Assembly (NCBI RefSeq): GCF_014279595.1
Contig: NZ_CP047943.1
Span: 124,001 to 188,000 of the forward strand
Direction of reading: 5' to 3'
Origin: Synechococcus sp. RS9909
Lineage (GTDB): Bacteria > Cyanobacteriota > Cyanobacteriia > PCC-6307 > Cyanobiaceae
Length of the DNA stretch: 64,000 nt
This document shows, piece by piece, positions 50,732-59,532 of the stretch. The notes under the pieces are model-generated. The model did no database searches. It saw only the letters and a list, made by a program, of their open reading frames with translations, and was not told the DNA's origin. The translations under genes were made by a program, and so were the position numbers. The stretch's first letter is position 1, and every line of letters begins with the position of its first letter.

Positions 50732-51822
50732 TCGCCCACGCCACGATCAACTCCATCCGGGTTCTGGTGCCAGGCACCGGGACCCGCTTCCGTTGTGGGG
50801 GGTTGGCTGTGGCCCTCCAGACCGCTCGTCTGCTCGGCCGGCTCCGGCCCACCCAGGTGGTGACCTATCGGGCCCGGGAGCAGGAGCATCCCTGGCTCGA
50901 GGATCTGCTCGCCCAGGAATCGACGCCCGGCGCTGCCCTCTGGCTGGTGAGCTGGGGGTTTGATGTGCCGGCGTTGCTGGCGAAGCTTCGGGGGCGGCCC
51001 GTCGTTTATCAGGCCCACAGCAGCGGCTACGGCTTTGATCTGCCGCCGGGGGTGCCGGTGGTGGCCGTCAGTCGCAACACCCTCGGGTATTGGGGCGATC
51101 GGGCGCCGCGCAATCCCCTGTTTCTGGTGCCGAATGCGCTCGAACCGCAGTGGTTGGAGCGGGGTGCCCGCCCCGGCGCGGCAGACCGCGCTCAGGATCG
51201 GCGTCCGATCGATGTGCTGGTGCAGCAGCGCAAGAGCAGCCCCTATGTGCTGGAGCGCCTGGTGCCGGCCCTGCGGGAGCAAGGGCTCACGGTGGAGGTG
51301 CAGAGCGGTTGGGTGGACGATCTGGTGGAGTTGTTCAACAGCGCCAGCGTGGTCCTCTATGACTCGGCCGAGTATTGGCGTGGCCGCGGCGTCAGCGAAG
51401 GGTTTGGATTGCCCCCGCTGGAGGCGCTCGCCTGCGGTTGTGTGCTGTTCAGCAGCTTCAACCATGCTCTCGCCGATTGGCTCACCCCTGGTCTCACCGC
51501 CCATCAGATCGGCCAGGGGTCGCTGCAGAACGACCTGAGCCGGATTGCGGCGGCGGCAGTGATGCCGGAGCCCTGGCGTCCGCAGCCGTCCGTGCTGGAG
51601 TCCCTGCTGGCCGAGGTGTCGGAAGAGCGCTGGCTCGACCATTGGCAGCGCACCCTGGAGCAGCTCGAGCAGCTGCAGGCCCAGAACGCCCTGGGGCTTG
51701 ACCCGGCCGCGGCGCTCCGCTCGCCCTCGACGCGCCGTCTGCGCTGGGAGCAGCGCCTCGATCGCCTGCGCGGCAAGGTGGCCGATCGGTTGCCTGGCTG
51801 GCCGAACCGGAGAAAACCCTGA
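50728..51822 (+). CDS. Glycosyltransferase family 4-like protein
   Basis: A 364-residue putative glycosyltransferase of GT-B type. The start is TTG (50728), overlapping the ho1 stop. It carries an early VLVPGTGTRFRCGG, a mid-domain VAVSRNTLGYW-VPNAL segment and the C-terminal donor-site block RGVSEGFGLPPLEALACGCVLF. These match GT4-like enzymes using nucleotide sugars. The acceptor and donor are unknown. An AT-rich tract and a candidate TAAGGT box follow before the ABC exporter. Confidence 0.75.
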   Translation: MIAHATINSIRVLVPGTGTRFRCGGLAVALQTARLLGRLRPTQVVTYRAREQEHPWLEDLLAQESTPGAALWLVSWGFDVPALLAKLRGRPVVYQAHSSGYGFDLPPGVPVVAVSRNTLGYWGDRAPRNPLFLVPNALEPQWLERGARPGAADRAQDRRPIDVLVQQRKSSPYVLERLVPALREQGLTVEVQSGWVDDLVELFNSASVVLYDSAEYWRGRGVSEGFGLPPLEALACGCVLFSSFNHALADWLTPGLTAHQIGQGSLQNDLSRIAAAAVMPEPWRPQPSVLESLLAEVSEERWLDHWQRTLEQLEQLQAQNALGLDPAAALRSPSTRRLRWEQRLDRLRGKVADRLPGWPNRRKP

Positions 51823-51836
51823 GGGATCGGGCGGTC

Positions 51837-51842
51837 TAAGGT
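51837..51842 (+). promoter_or_regulatory. Candidate -10 box (TAAGGT) upstream of the ABC exporter
   Basis: The hexamer occurs in gcggtctaaggtcgg, about 15 bases after the stop of the preceding glycosyltransferase gene and 89 bases before the exporter ATG. It fits TAnnnT. Evidence is limited to this match and its repetition before two other genes of the window. Confidence 0.3.
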
Positions 51843-51930
51843 CGGCCGAGATGGATTGGGTTGGCCCTTTGCTGCGCAAACGTTGTCTGAACGCTTGGTT
51901 GCAGCACAAGGCTGATTGCTGACGGTCTTC

Positions 51931-53748
51931 ATGCCCCTGCAAAGCCAGACCTGGAGCAATCTCAGTCAGCTGCTGCGTGCTCTGCCGCAGCGCCGGGTTC
52001 GCCTTCTGGTGCTGGTGTTGATCGCGTCCCTGTTTCAGGGGCTGCTCGATGTGTTCCTGGTGGCCTTGTTGGCCCGCCTCGTGGGGCTGTTGGCTGGAGC
52101 GCGACTCGAGGATTATCTGCCCGGCATCCGGGTGTTCGGTGGTGGTTTTCTTGATCAATCGGGCTGGCTGGTGGCCCTGTTGATTGCATCCTTCTGGTTC
52201 GCATCCGGAATTCGCTTCAGCGTTTCTCTGATGCAGAGTCTGCTGAGCGCTGAGGTGTGGAATGACCTTGTGAATATGGTGTATGCCAATTTAATGCGCC
52301 AGAACTATGAGTTTTTTATTCGTAATCGAACTGCCAATCTGTCGGAAAAATTCAATCGTATTCTCAACAGTGTGTCGACAGGGGTGATCAGCCCGTTGAT
52401 TTTAATCGCCGGCAATGTGGTGTCGGTGTCGGCGCTGTTGATCGGTGTGATTGTGGTGCTCGGGTTCAAGGCCTTGGTCGTGTTTTTGTTGATGCTGGCG
52501 GCCTACGTGCTTGCGTCGCGCATTATCACTCCCTATCTGCGTTTGGCGACCAAGCAGCGCATCCGTTATGGCAGAAGAATCAATCTTCTATTGATGGAAT
52601 CGTTGCGCTCCATGCGTGAAGTGCAGCTTTATTCTGCTGAAAATTATTTCGTTTCCCGGTTTGCCCATGATGGCGTGATCGCCAAGCGTTACGACCGCAT
52701 CGGCCGTCTGCTTCCCGATGTGCCCCGCTTGGTGATTGAGCCTGCTGGAATCACGATTCTGTTTCTGGTGGGGATCGGCCCGGCGTTGTTCAGTGGTGAT
52801 GCCGGAGCGATTCGTGATGCGGTGCCGGCTCTCTCCGCCCTTCTTGTGGCGCTATTGCGCATTTCCGGTCCGCTCCAGTCGATGTTCCGCAGTGTCAATC
52901 GTCTCCGCGGTGGTTTGCCGGAGATTGTGGATGCCTTGGAACTCCTTCGTTTGCAACCGGAGCGCTACCTGCTCTCTTCGCCGGGCGTGCCGACGCCCGA
53001 GGGCGTCATGCCCCGTCGCTTCATCCAGCTCAAGGATGTGAGCTTCAGGTATTCAGCGGATGGCAAAGAAGTGATCAGGGATGTGAATCTCACCGTGCCG
53101 ATTGGGGCGCGAATTGCCCTGGTGGGTCGCACTGGTAGCGGCAAAACCACCCTGGCCCATCTCCTCCTGGGCCTGTTTCAACCCACGCAAGGAGTGTTAT
53201 GCCTGGATGGGGTGGAGGTGGCGGCTCAGGAGCTCCCCGCCTGGCAGGCGAATTGTGCCTTTGTGCCTCAGAACATTCGCCTTGTGGATGGCAGTATTCG
53301 CGACAATGTGGCCTTTGGTTGTGATCCCGAAACGATTGATGATGATCGGGTCTGGAATGCCCTGGAGGCCGCCCAATTTGATGAGTATGTGGCTGGTATG
53401 ACCTATGGCCTCTACACAATGATTGGTGAGAACGGCATCAAGTTGTCGGGTGGTCAGCGGCAGCGTTTGTCCTTGGCTCGGGCGTTTTTCCGCGGTGCCA
53501 AGGTGCTGGTGCTGGACGAAGCTACCAGTGCTCTTGATAACAAAACCGAGCACGACGTGATGCAGGCTCTCGACATCGTCGGTCGACGTTGTACGACGAT
53601 TGTGATTGCCCATCGCCTCTCCACCGTCAAGAAGTGCGACCTGATCCATGAAATGGCGCAAGGGCGCGTGATCGCCAGCGGTGATTTCCAGCAACTGCAG
53701 GAGCGCTCGTCCTCTTTTCGTGCCATGGCTTTGATCGAGAACGGCTGA
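51931..53748 (+). CDS. ABC transporter, fused permease and ATPase (MsbA-like exporter)
   Basis: A 605-residue half-transporter. Six transmembrane helices (about 20-315) precede a nucleotide-binding domain with Walker A GRTGSGKTTLAH, signature LSGGQRQRLSLARAF and Walker B VLVLDEATSALD. The H-loop is IVIAHRLS. Such proteins export lipids, lipid-linked glycans or peptides as homodimers. The ATG at 51931 (MPLQSQTWSNL) is preferred to an upstream TTG. Codon use in about 52240-52720 is notably AT-rich against the neighbours. It stands directly before four glycosyltransferases, suggesting glycan export, though the cargo is unproven. Confidence 0.85.
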   Translation: MPLQSQTWSNLSQLLRALPQRRVRLLVLVLIASLFQGLLDVFLVALLARLVGLLAGARLEDYLPGIRVFGGGFLDQSGWLVALLIASFWFASGIRFSVSLMQSLLSAEVWNDLVNMVYANLMRQNYEFFIRNRTANLSEKFNRILNSVSTGVISPLILIAGNVVSVSALLIGVIVVLGFKALVVFLLMLAAYVLASRIITPYLRLATKQRIRYGRRINLLLMESLRSMREVQLYSAENYFVSRFAHDGVIAKRYDRIGRLLPDVPRLVIEPAGITILFLVGIGPALFSGDAGAIRDAVPALSALLVALLRISGPLQSMFRSVNRLRGGLPEIVDALELLRLQPERYLLSSPGVPTPEGVMPRRFIQLKDVSFRYSADGKEVIRDVNLTVPIGARIALVGRTGSGKTTLAHLLLGLFQPTQGVLCLDGVEVAAQELPAWQANCAFVPQNIRLVDGSIRDNVAFGCDPETIDDDRVWNALEAAQFDEYVAGMTYGLYTMIGENGIKLSGGQRQRLSLARAFFRGAKVLVLDEATSALDNKTEHDVMQALDIVGRRCTTIVIAHRLSTVKKCDLIHEMAQGRVIASGDFQQLQERSSSFRAMALIENG

Positions 53749-53755
53749 ACGCTCG

Positions 53756-56011
53756 ATGGCCGATTTCGTTGTTCTCGCCACTGCCGACTGGGACCATCCA
53801 CTTTGGACGAACAAGCAACACACCGCACTTGAACTGGCCGCCCAGGGCCATCGCGTGCTGTATGTCGAGTCGCTCGGCATTCGCGCCCCTCGGGTCGGGG
53901 CAGCCGATCGCAGGCGGATCCTGCGGCGACTGCGGCGGATGTTGCAGCTGCCGCGGCAGCGGCGGGAGCGCCTGTGGGTGTGGTCGCCGCCCGTGCTCCC
54001 GGGCGGGCATGAGGGACTGGGCCTGCGCCTGAACCGGCGTCTGCTGCGCAGTGGCCTGGAGTTGGCCTGCCGTTGGCTTGGCTTCCGCCATCCGATTCTC
54101 TGGACCTACAACCCGCTCACGGGCCTGTATCTCGACATTGAGAGCTTCGATGGCAGCGTGTATCACTGCGTTGATCGGATTCAGGAGCAGCCGGGGATGC
54201 CGGTGCAGCGCCTCGAGGTGAACGAGGAGCGACTGTGCCGGGCGGTGGATGTGGTGTTCACCACCTCGCCGGAGCTGCAGACCAGTCATCTCCGCTGGAA
54301 TGCGAACACCCTGATGTTCGGCAACGTGGCCGACCAGGGCCATTTCCGCCGGGCGATGAGCGGCGATCGGCCCTGCCCGCAGGCGCTGGCCACCCTCCCG
54401 CCGCCGCGGCTGCTGTTCATGGGGGCGATCGATGCCTACAAGCTCGATCTGGAGCTGCTGCTGCAGCTGGCCCGCCGCCATCCCGATTGGTCGTTGGTGC
54501 TGATCGGTCCGGTGGGTGAAACCGATCCGAGCACGGATGTGAGTGAGCTTCAGGCCTGCGCCAATGTGCATCTGATCGGCCCCCGCCCCTATGGCGATCT
54601 GCCCGACTGGCTCGCCCATGCCGATCTGGCCCTGTTGCCGCTCCAGGTGAACGGCTACACGCGCCACATGTTCCCGATGAAGTTCTTCGAATATCTGGCG
54701 TCGGGATTGCCGGTGGTGGCCACGGCCATTCCGGCGCTTCAGCCCCACGGCGATGTGGCCTGGCTCTGCCCACCGGATTCGACTGCGTTTGAGCGCGCGA
54801 TCATCGCCGCCCTTGAGGGGCAGGGACCGACGCAGGAGCAGCGCCTGGCGAGGGCCGCCGCTCACACCTACGCCAGCCGCACCCGCGCCATGCTCGATCA
54901 ACTCGACCTCGTGGGTCTGCTGGCGGAGGCGGAGCGCCAACAGGCAGGCCCGCTGGCGGGTTATCCAAGTCGCAGGGAGCGCTTTGGGCAATGGTGCACC
55001 GGTCTCGGATCGCAGCTGCTGGTGGCCCTGAGCCATCAACTGATGCGTCGCGGCCATCCCGAGTTGGCGCTGCGGTGTTTGCAGGGCCGTCTGTGCTGGG
55101 GCGAGGGGGATCGGATTCTGCTGGGGGGACTGGTGCTGCCGTTGGTGCGTTGCGGTGCCTACGGGCAGGCGCGGGAGGTGATGGAAACGCTCTGGCTGCG
55201 TGACGGCCATCTGGGGGAGCTCAAGCAGTTGCTGTTCCGCCGCGGCAACCGCCCCTCCGAGCGCCAGGAGCAGGTGCTGCTGTTTGAGGAGCTGGTGGGC
55301 AGCACGGTGTTGCCACTCCACGCCCGGAACTATTGCCTGGTGGTGATGGCCCATCGCTGCGTCGATCTCGATGACCAGCCCCGGATGCGTCGCTGCGTGA
55401 TCGCGATTGATGCGATGGCCAAAGGGCTGGAGCAGGACCCGGGCACGCGTCTGTGCCGGCGGGCGAACCGCCGCAACCGCACCAAATTGCTGGTCTCCTG
55501 TTACGCCACCCTGCAGCGTCTGCACCTGGGCCTGCAGGATTTCGAGGCCTTGGTGGCCTTGGGCCGTCGCGCCCTGATCTTTTTCGACAGCCTCGATCTC
55601 AACCGGATCGATCCAGACACGTCCTACCGACTCACCCGCAACAGCCTGCGGGTGCTGTCGCTCAATGTGATCGAGGCCTGGCGCACGAAGGATCATGGCC
55701 TGCTCCAGCGGGCGTTGCAGTCGATGGAGCATCTGCGGGACCACTGCGAGCAGGAATGCTTCGATGGCCAGTCGGCTCAGGAAAATCACCGGGGCTTTGC
55801 CGATGCGATGGTGCAGCTCAGCCACGAGCTGGAGGCTGCGTTGCCAGGCGATGGGTTGGAGGCGGTGCGGAGCTTGCTGGTGCTGATGATCCGCAGTGAG
55901 CGGGAGTTGAGCACGGAGGAGCGTCGCCGGCGGTTCGCCGATCAGATCGAGCCGCTGTTTCGCGCCTATCTGCCCCAGTTGGAACGCTGCCGTGAGCAGC
56001 CCTTGCCATGA
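53756..56011 (+). CDS. Glycosyltransferase family 4-like protein with large C-terminal extension
   Basis: A 751-residue protein. The first 390 residues are GT-B type: FVVLATADWDHPLWTNKQH, GSVYHCVDRIQEQPGM, LFMGAIDAYKLDLELLLQ and FPMKFFEYLASGLPVVAT. The early domain resembles enzymes that act on surface polysaccharides. Residues about 400-751 add a helical region with ALRCLQGRLCWGEGD and TSYRLTRNSLRVLSLNVIEAW, perhaps TPR-like. No motif assigns that extension. The ATG at 53756 is 7 bases after the exporter stop. It overlaps the next glycosyltransferase by 4 bases (ATGA). Confidence 0.75.
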   Translation: MADFVVLATADWDHPLWTNKQHTALELAAQGHRVLYVESLGIRAPRVGAADRRRILRRLRRMLQLPRQRRERLWVWSPPVLPGGHEGLGLRLNRRLLRSGLELACRWLGFRHPILWTYNPLTGLYLDIESFDGSVYHCVDRIQEQPGMPVQRLEVNEERLCRAVDVVFTTSPELQTSHLRWNANTLMFGNVADQGHFRRAMSGDRPCPQALATLPPPRLLFMGAIDAYKLDLELLLQLARRHPDWSLVLIGPVGETDPSTDVSELQACANVHLIGPRPYGDLPDWLAHADLALLPLQVNGYTRHMFPMKFFEYLASGLPVVATAIPALQPHGDVAWLCPPDSTAFERAIIAALEGQGPTQEQRLARAAAHTYASRTRAMLDQLDLVGLLAEAERQQAGPLAGYPSRRERFGQWCTGLGSQLLVALSHQLMRRGHPELALRCLQGRLCWGEGDRILLGGLVLPLVRCGAYGQAREVMETLWLRDGHLGELKQLLFRRGNRPSERQEQVLLFEELVGSTVLPLHARNYCLVVMAHRCVDLDDQPRMRRCVIAIDAMAKGLEQDPGTRLCRRANRRNRTKLLVSCYATLQRLHLGLQDFEALVALGRRALIFFDSLDLNRIDPDTSYRLTRNSLRVLSLNVIEAWRTKDHGLLQRALQSMEHLRDHCEQECFDGQSAQENHRGFADAMVQLSHELEAALPGDGLEAVRSLLVLMIRSERELSTEERRRRFADQIEPLFRAYLPQLERCREQPLP

Positions 56012-57198
56012 CCAGCAACGGCCGCCGGGTGGTGCTTTACATCGACAGCCTCAAGCTGGGGGGTGCCGAGCGGGTGACGCTCACCTGGGCCCAGTGGCTG
56101 CGGGAAGCGGGCTGGCAGCCGCTGCTGCTGACGCGCAAGCCCCGCAGTTGGGATTTCTATCCGATTCCGGCCGGTGTGATCCGGGTGGTGGAGCCGACGG
56201 ATGCGACCTGGATGCGTCGCCTGGGTCCTGTGGCGTTTCCGTTTCGGATCCGGCGGCTGTGCCGGTGGCTCCAACGGGAGCGCGTGGATCTGGCCATCGG
56301 TATCACCTCCCTGCCGGCGATCAAGCTGTTGTTCGCCTGCCGCGGGCTGGGTGTTCCCTGTGTCGTCTCGGAGCGCAATTATCCGCCCCTGAAGCGGATC
56401 GGCCTGATCTGGAGCGCCCTGCGCCGGCTCAGCTATCCCTGGGCGGCCCTGCACCTGGTGCAGACCCAGGCGGTGGGGCAGTGGCTGACCCAGCACCTCC
56501 GCGCCCAGCGCCAGCTGCTGCTGCCCAACCCCGTGCAGTGGCCCCTGCCCGCCTTTCATCCCCGGCTCGACCCGGAGCCATGGCTGGCGGCCGCCGGCGT
56601 CAGGTCGGATGACCCGGTGCTGCTGGCGGTGGGCACCAAGGCGGAGCAGAAGGGGTTTGACCGGCTGGTGCGCTGGTTTGGCGAGCTGGCGCCGCGCCAT
56701 CCCCGCTTGCAGCTCGTGATTGTGGGCCTGGATGAGCAGCCCTATCACGGTCGTGATCAGCAGGCTGATCTCTTGGCTTTGTTGCGGGATCAGCCGGAGC
56801 TGCGATCCCGGCTTCACTTTCCCGGCCGGGTGGGCAACCTGGCGGCTTGGTATGCACGCAGCCAGATTTTTGTGTTGTCGTCTCGTTATGAGGGCTTCCC
56901 GAATGTGCTGCTGGAGGCGATGGCCGCCGGATGCTGCTGCGTGGCTGCCGATTGTCCCCAGGGGCCGGCCGATCTGGTGGACGACGGCGTGAATGGTGTG
57001 CTGCTGCCCCTGGAGACGGACGATCAGACCTGGGTGGAGCAGCTCGATCGCCTCCTGTGTACAGCGGCGAGCCGGGTCCGCTTCGGGGCCGCGGCAACGG
57101 CCGTGCGCGAGCGTTATGCGCCCACTCGCCTGCGCCGGAACCTGATGGAGGCGCTGGAGCCACTTCTGGCGAACCGGTTGGATCGACGTGGTGGCTGA
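56008..57198 (+). CDS. Glycosyltransferase family 4
   Basis: A 396-residue GT4 enzyme. It begins RVVLYIDSLKLGGAERVTLTWAQWL, the glycine-rich acceptor-site N-terminus. The donor-side domain carries LLAVGTKAEQKGFDRLVRWF, VLSSRYEGFPNVLLEAMAAG and CPQGPADLV. The E-x7-E pattern of retaining GT4 enzymes is visible in the second of these. The ATG is in an ATGA overlap with the preceding gene, so translation is coupled. Donor and acceptor are unknown. Confidence 0.88.
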   Translation: MTSNGRRVVLYIDSLKLGGAERVTLTWAQWLREAGWQPLLLTRKPRSWDFYPIPAGVIRVVEPTDATWMRRLGPVAFPFRIRRLCRWLQRERVDLAIGITSLPAIKLLFACRGLGVPCVVSERNYPPLKRIGLIWSALRRLSYPWAALHLVQTQAVGQWLTQHLRAQRQLLLPNPVQWPLPAFHPRLDPEPWLAAAGVRSDDPVLLAVGTKAEQKGFDRLVRWFGELAPRHPRLQLVIVGLDEQPYHGRDQQADLLALLRDQPELRSRLHFPGRVGNLAAWYARSQIFVLSSRYEGFPNVLLEAMAAGCCCVAADCPQGPADLVDDGVNGVLLPLETDDQTWVEQLDRLLCTAASRVRFGAAATAVRERYAPTRLRRNLMEALEPLLANRLDRRGG

Positions 57199-57199
57199 G

Positions 57200-58426
57200 A
57201 TGGACGATCACGATCGCGATGATCTCTGGTTGGTGCTGCCCCATCTCGGTCCTGGCGGGGCGCAGAAAGTGGCTGTGCTGGCGGCAGAGCACTTTCTCGC
57301 CAAGGGCTGGCGGGTGCGGATCGTCACGCTTCTGGCGGAGCCGCCTCTGGCTCACACCCTGCCGGAGACCTTGCCCTGGAGCGATCTCAGCCCTGCGGTG
57401 GAGCGGCGCTGGCGTCAACACCGGATCCGTCGCCGGGCTCATCGGTTGCTCGCCAAGCTGGTGATGGGGCCGCTTCTGGGGTTGCTGGAGCCCGTGCAGC
57501 CCCACACGACCGGCTGGCGTTCCAGGCTGCTGCGCTGGTGCGTGGAGGGGATCAGTGGGCCGCCGGCCCTGGTGCTCGCCGAACGGCTGCAGGCGCAACG
57601 GCCTCGGCGGGTCCTGGCCCTGCTCAGCCGCACCAGCATGCTCTGCTGCAGTGTCCTCTGGAACCAGCCCTGCCATCTGGTGGTGTCGGAGCGCAATGAC
57701 CTCCGCCGCCAACGCCTGCCGTTTCCCTGGCCCCGGTTTCGGCGCTTGCTCTATCGCCGCGCTGATGTGCTCACCGCCAACACGGCAGGGGTGCTGGAAA
57801 GCCTGGCTCCCCTTTTCGCCGAGCGACAGCTGGCCCTGCTGCCCAATCCGCTCCCCATGCCTCGCCTCGACGCTCAGCCGGTTGGGGCGGGTGAGCGGGA
57901 GGGTCTGGTGTGCGTGGCCCGCCTGGTGCATCAGAAGGGCCTGGATGTGTTGATCGAGGCCCTGGCCTCAGGGGAAGGGGCTTTGATGACCTGGCCACTG
58001 ACGCTGGTGGGGGATGGCCCGGAGCGACCGGCACTGGAGCGGCAGGTGCGCAATCGAAGGCTGGCGGAGAGGGTGCGTTTCATGGGATTCCGATCCGATC
58101 CGCAGACGTTCCTCCAGCAGGCGGCGGTCTTTGTTCTGCCGTCGCGGTTTGAGGGCATGCCCAACGCCCTGTTGGAGGCGATGGCGTTCGGTCTGGCGGT
58201 GGTGGTGACCGATGCCTCCCCCGGCCCGCTGGAGGTGGTGGATCACGGCGTCACCGGCCTGGTGGTGCCGAGTGAGCAGCCCCAGGCTCTGGCGGATGCG
58301 CTCGAGCGGCTGGCGGCGGATGCTCCCTTACGCGCCAGGCTCGGGGCAGCGGCACAGACCCGGCTGCGTCAGATGGATTGGTCGGTGGTGGGGCCGATCT
58401 GGGATCAGCTGGTGGGGGGGGCATGA
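57200..58426 (+). CDS. Glycosyltransferase family 4
   Basis: A 408-residue GT4 paralogue of its upstream neighbour. The N-terminus is DLWLVLPHLGPGGAQKVAVLA. The donor site is LVCVARLVHQKGLDVLIEAL and VLPSRFEGMPNALLEAMAFG, with DASPGPLEVV after it. The likely start is the ATG at 57200, one base after the previous stop; a GTG at 57188 would overlap it instead. The next gene starts in an ATGA overlap. The tandem duplication of related enzymes suggests stepwise building of one glycan. Confidence 0.88.
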   Translation: MDDHDRDDLWLVLPHLGPGGAQKVAVLAAEHFLAKGWRVRIVTLLAEPPLAHTLPETLPWSDLSPAVERRWRQHRIRRRAHRLLAKLVMGPLLGLLEPVQPHTTGWRSRLLRWCVEGISGPPALVLAERLQAQRPRRVLALLSRTSMLCCSVLWNQPCHLVVSERNDLRRQRLPFPWPRFRRLLYRRADVLTANTAGVLESLAPLFAERQLALLPNPLPMPRLDAQPVGAGEREGLVCVARLVHQKGLDVLIEALASGEGALMTWPLTLVGDGPERPALERQVRNRRLAERVRFMGFRSDPQTFLQQAAVFVLPSRFEGMPNALLEAMAFGLAVVVTDASPGPLEVVDHGVTGLVVPSEQPQALADALERLAADAPLRARLGAAAQTRLRQMDWSVVGPIWDQLVGGA

Positions 58427-59532
58427 GCCTGCAGCGGTTGCTGGTGTTCGCGCCGACGCGGCGAGCGGCCTCGGAAACGTTTGTGCGCGCCAACCTCGAG
58501 GGACTGCCCTGCGAGGTGGTGGCCTACTTCGGCGATGAGTGCCCCCTTGGTCAGCCCGATCGCCTCGCCTATGGCCTGGCGGTGCTGCTCAGCAAGGTGT
58601 GCACCCGGCTGGGTTGGCTGCGGCTGGCGGGTTGGCCGGCGGCTCAGGTGGCCAGGTGGTTGATGCATCGTCATCAGCCCGATCTGGTGCTGGCGGAATT
58701 CGGCTTCCATGCCGTGCGGGTGATGGAGGCCTGCCCGCGCGCCCGCGTGCCGCTGGTGGCGCATTTCCGAGGCTCCGATCTCTCGGCCGCTGGCAAATTG
58801 GGGGTGTTGCGCGGGCGTTACCGGCGGCTGATGCAGCTGGCGGCTGGCCTGATCTGCAAATCCCAGCCGATGGCCCGTACCTTGCGCGCGTTGGGGGGGG
58901 ATCCACAGCGGATTCTGATCAGTGCATCGGGGGCGAATGCCGCCCTGTTCTCTGCCGGCGATGCGGCAGCAGCTCCAGCCATTGCTTTGGCGGTCGGGCG
59001 GTTTGTGGAGAAGAAAGGGCCCTTGCATACGATCCGCGCCTTTGCCCGTGTGCCCCTGGGGGAGCTGTGGATGGTGGGAGAGGGGCCCTTGCTGCCTGCG
59101 GCTCGGCGTTTGGTGGCGGAGCTCGGCCTTGAGGATCGGGTGCGGTTTCTCGGTACCCAGACCCAGGAGCAGGTGGCCGAGCTGATGCTCCGGGTGCGCG
59201 TCTTCGTGCAGCATTCCCTGGTGGCGGCTGATGGCGACAGTGAGGGCAATCCGGTGGCGGTGATGGAGGCCCAGTTGAGCGCCCTGCCGGTGGTGGCCAC
59301 CCGGCATGCTGGCATCCCCGAGGTGGTGCTCGAGGGCGTTACCGGCCTGTTGGTGGAGGAGGGCGATGTGGAGGCCATGGCGCTGGCGCTGGAGCGACTG
59401 CTGGCCGAGCCGGCCCTGGCGGCTCGCCTGGGTGCGGCCGGCCGGGAGCGGGTGCTGGCCCGCTTCACCCTCGACCATCACCTGCAGGATCTGATGGCGT
59501 TCCTGGAGCGCGTCGCGGCGGACGGAGTGTGA
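58423..59532 (+). CDS. Glycosyltransferase family 4
   Basis: A 369-residue GT-B enzyme. LLVFAPTRRAASETFVRANL and LVAHFRGSDLSA make up the first domain. ALAVGRFVEKKGPLHTIRAFA, GDSEGNPVAVMEAQLSALPVV and ATRHAGIPEVV form the donor domain, typical of WcaL/colanic-acid-type transferases. The ATG at 58423 lies in an ATGA overlap with the previous gene. The stop overlaps the sulfotransferase start by one base. Sugar specificity is unknown. Confidence 0.88.
   Translation: MSLQRLLVFAPTRRAASETFVRANLEGLPCEVVAYFGDECPLGQPDRLAYGLAVLLSKVCTRLGWLRLAGWPAAQVARWLMHRHQPDLVLAEFGFHAVRVMEACPRARVPLVAHFRGSDLSAAGKLGVLRGRYRRLMQLAAGLICKSQPMARTLRALGGDPQRILISASGANAALFSAGDAAAAPAIALAVGRFVEKKGPLHTIRAFARVPLGELWMVGEGPLLPAARRLVAELGLEDRVRFLGTQTQEQVAELMLRVRVFVQHSLVAADGDSEGNPVAVMEAQLSALPVVATRHAGIPEVVLEGVTGLLVEEGDVEAMALALERLLAEPALAARLGAAGRERVLARFTLDHHLQDLMAFLERVAADGV

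Noticed and set aside
53627-55825. 732-residue minus-strand frame across a glycosyltransferase
   Set aside because: Antisense to the GT4-like gene, which has clear motifs. The shadow protein is Gln/His/Arg-rich and motif-free.
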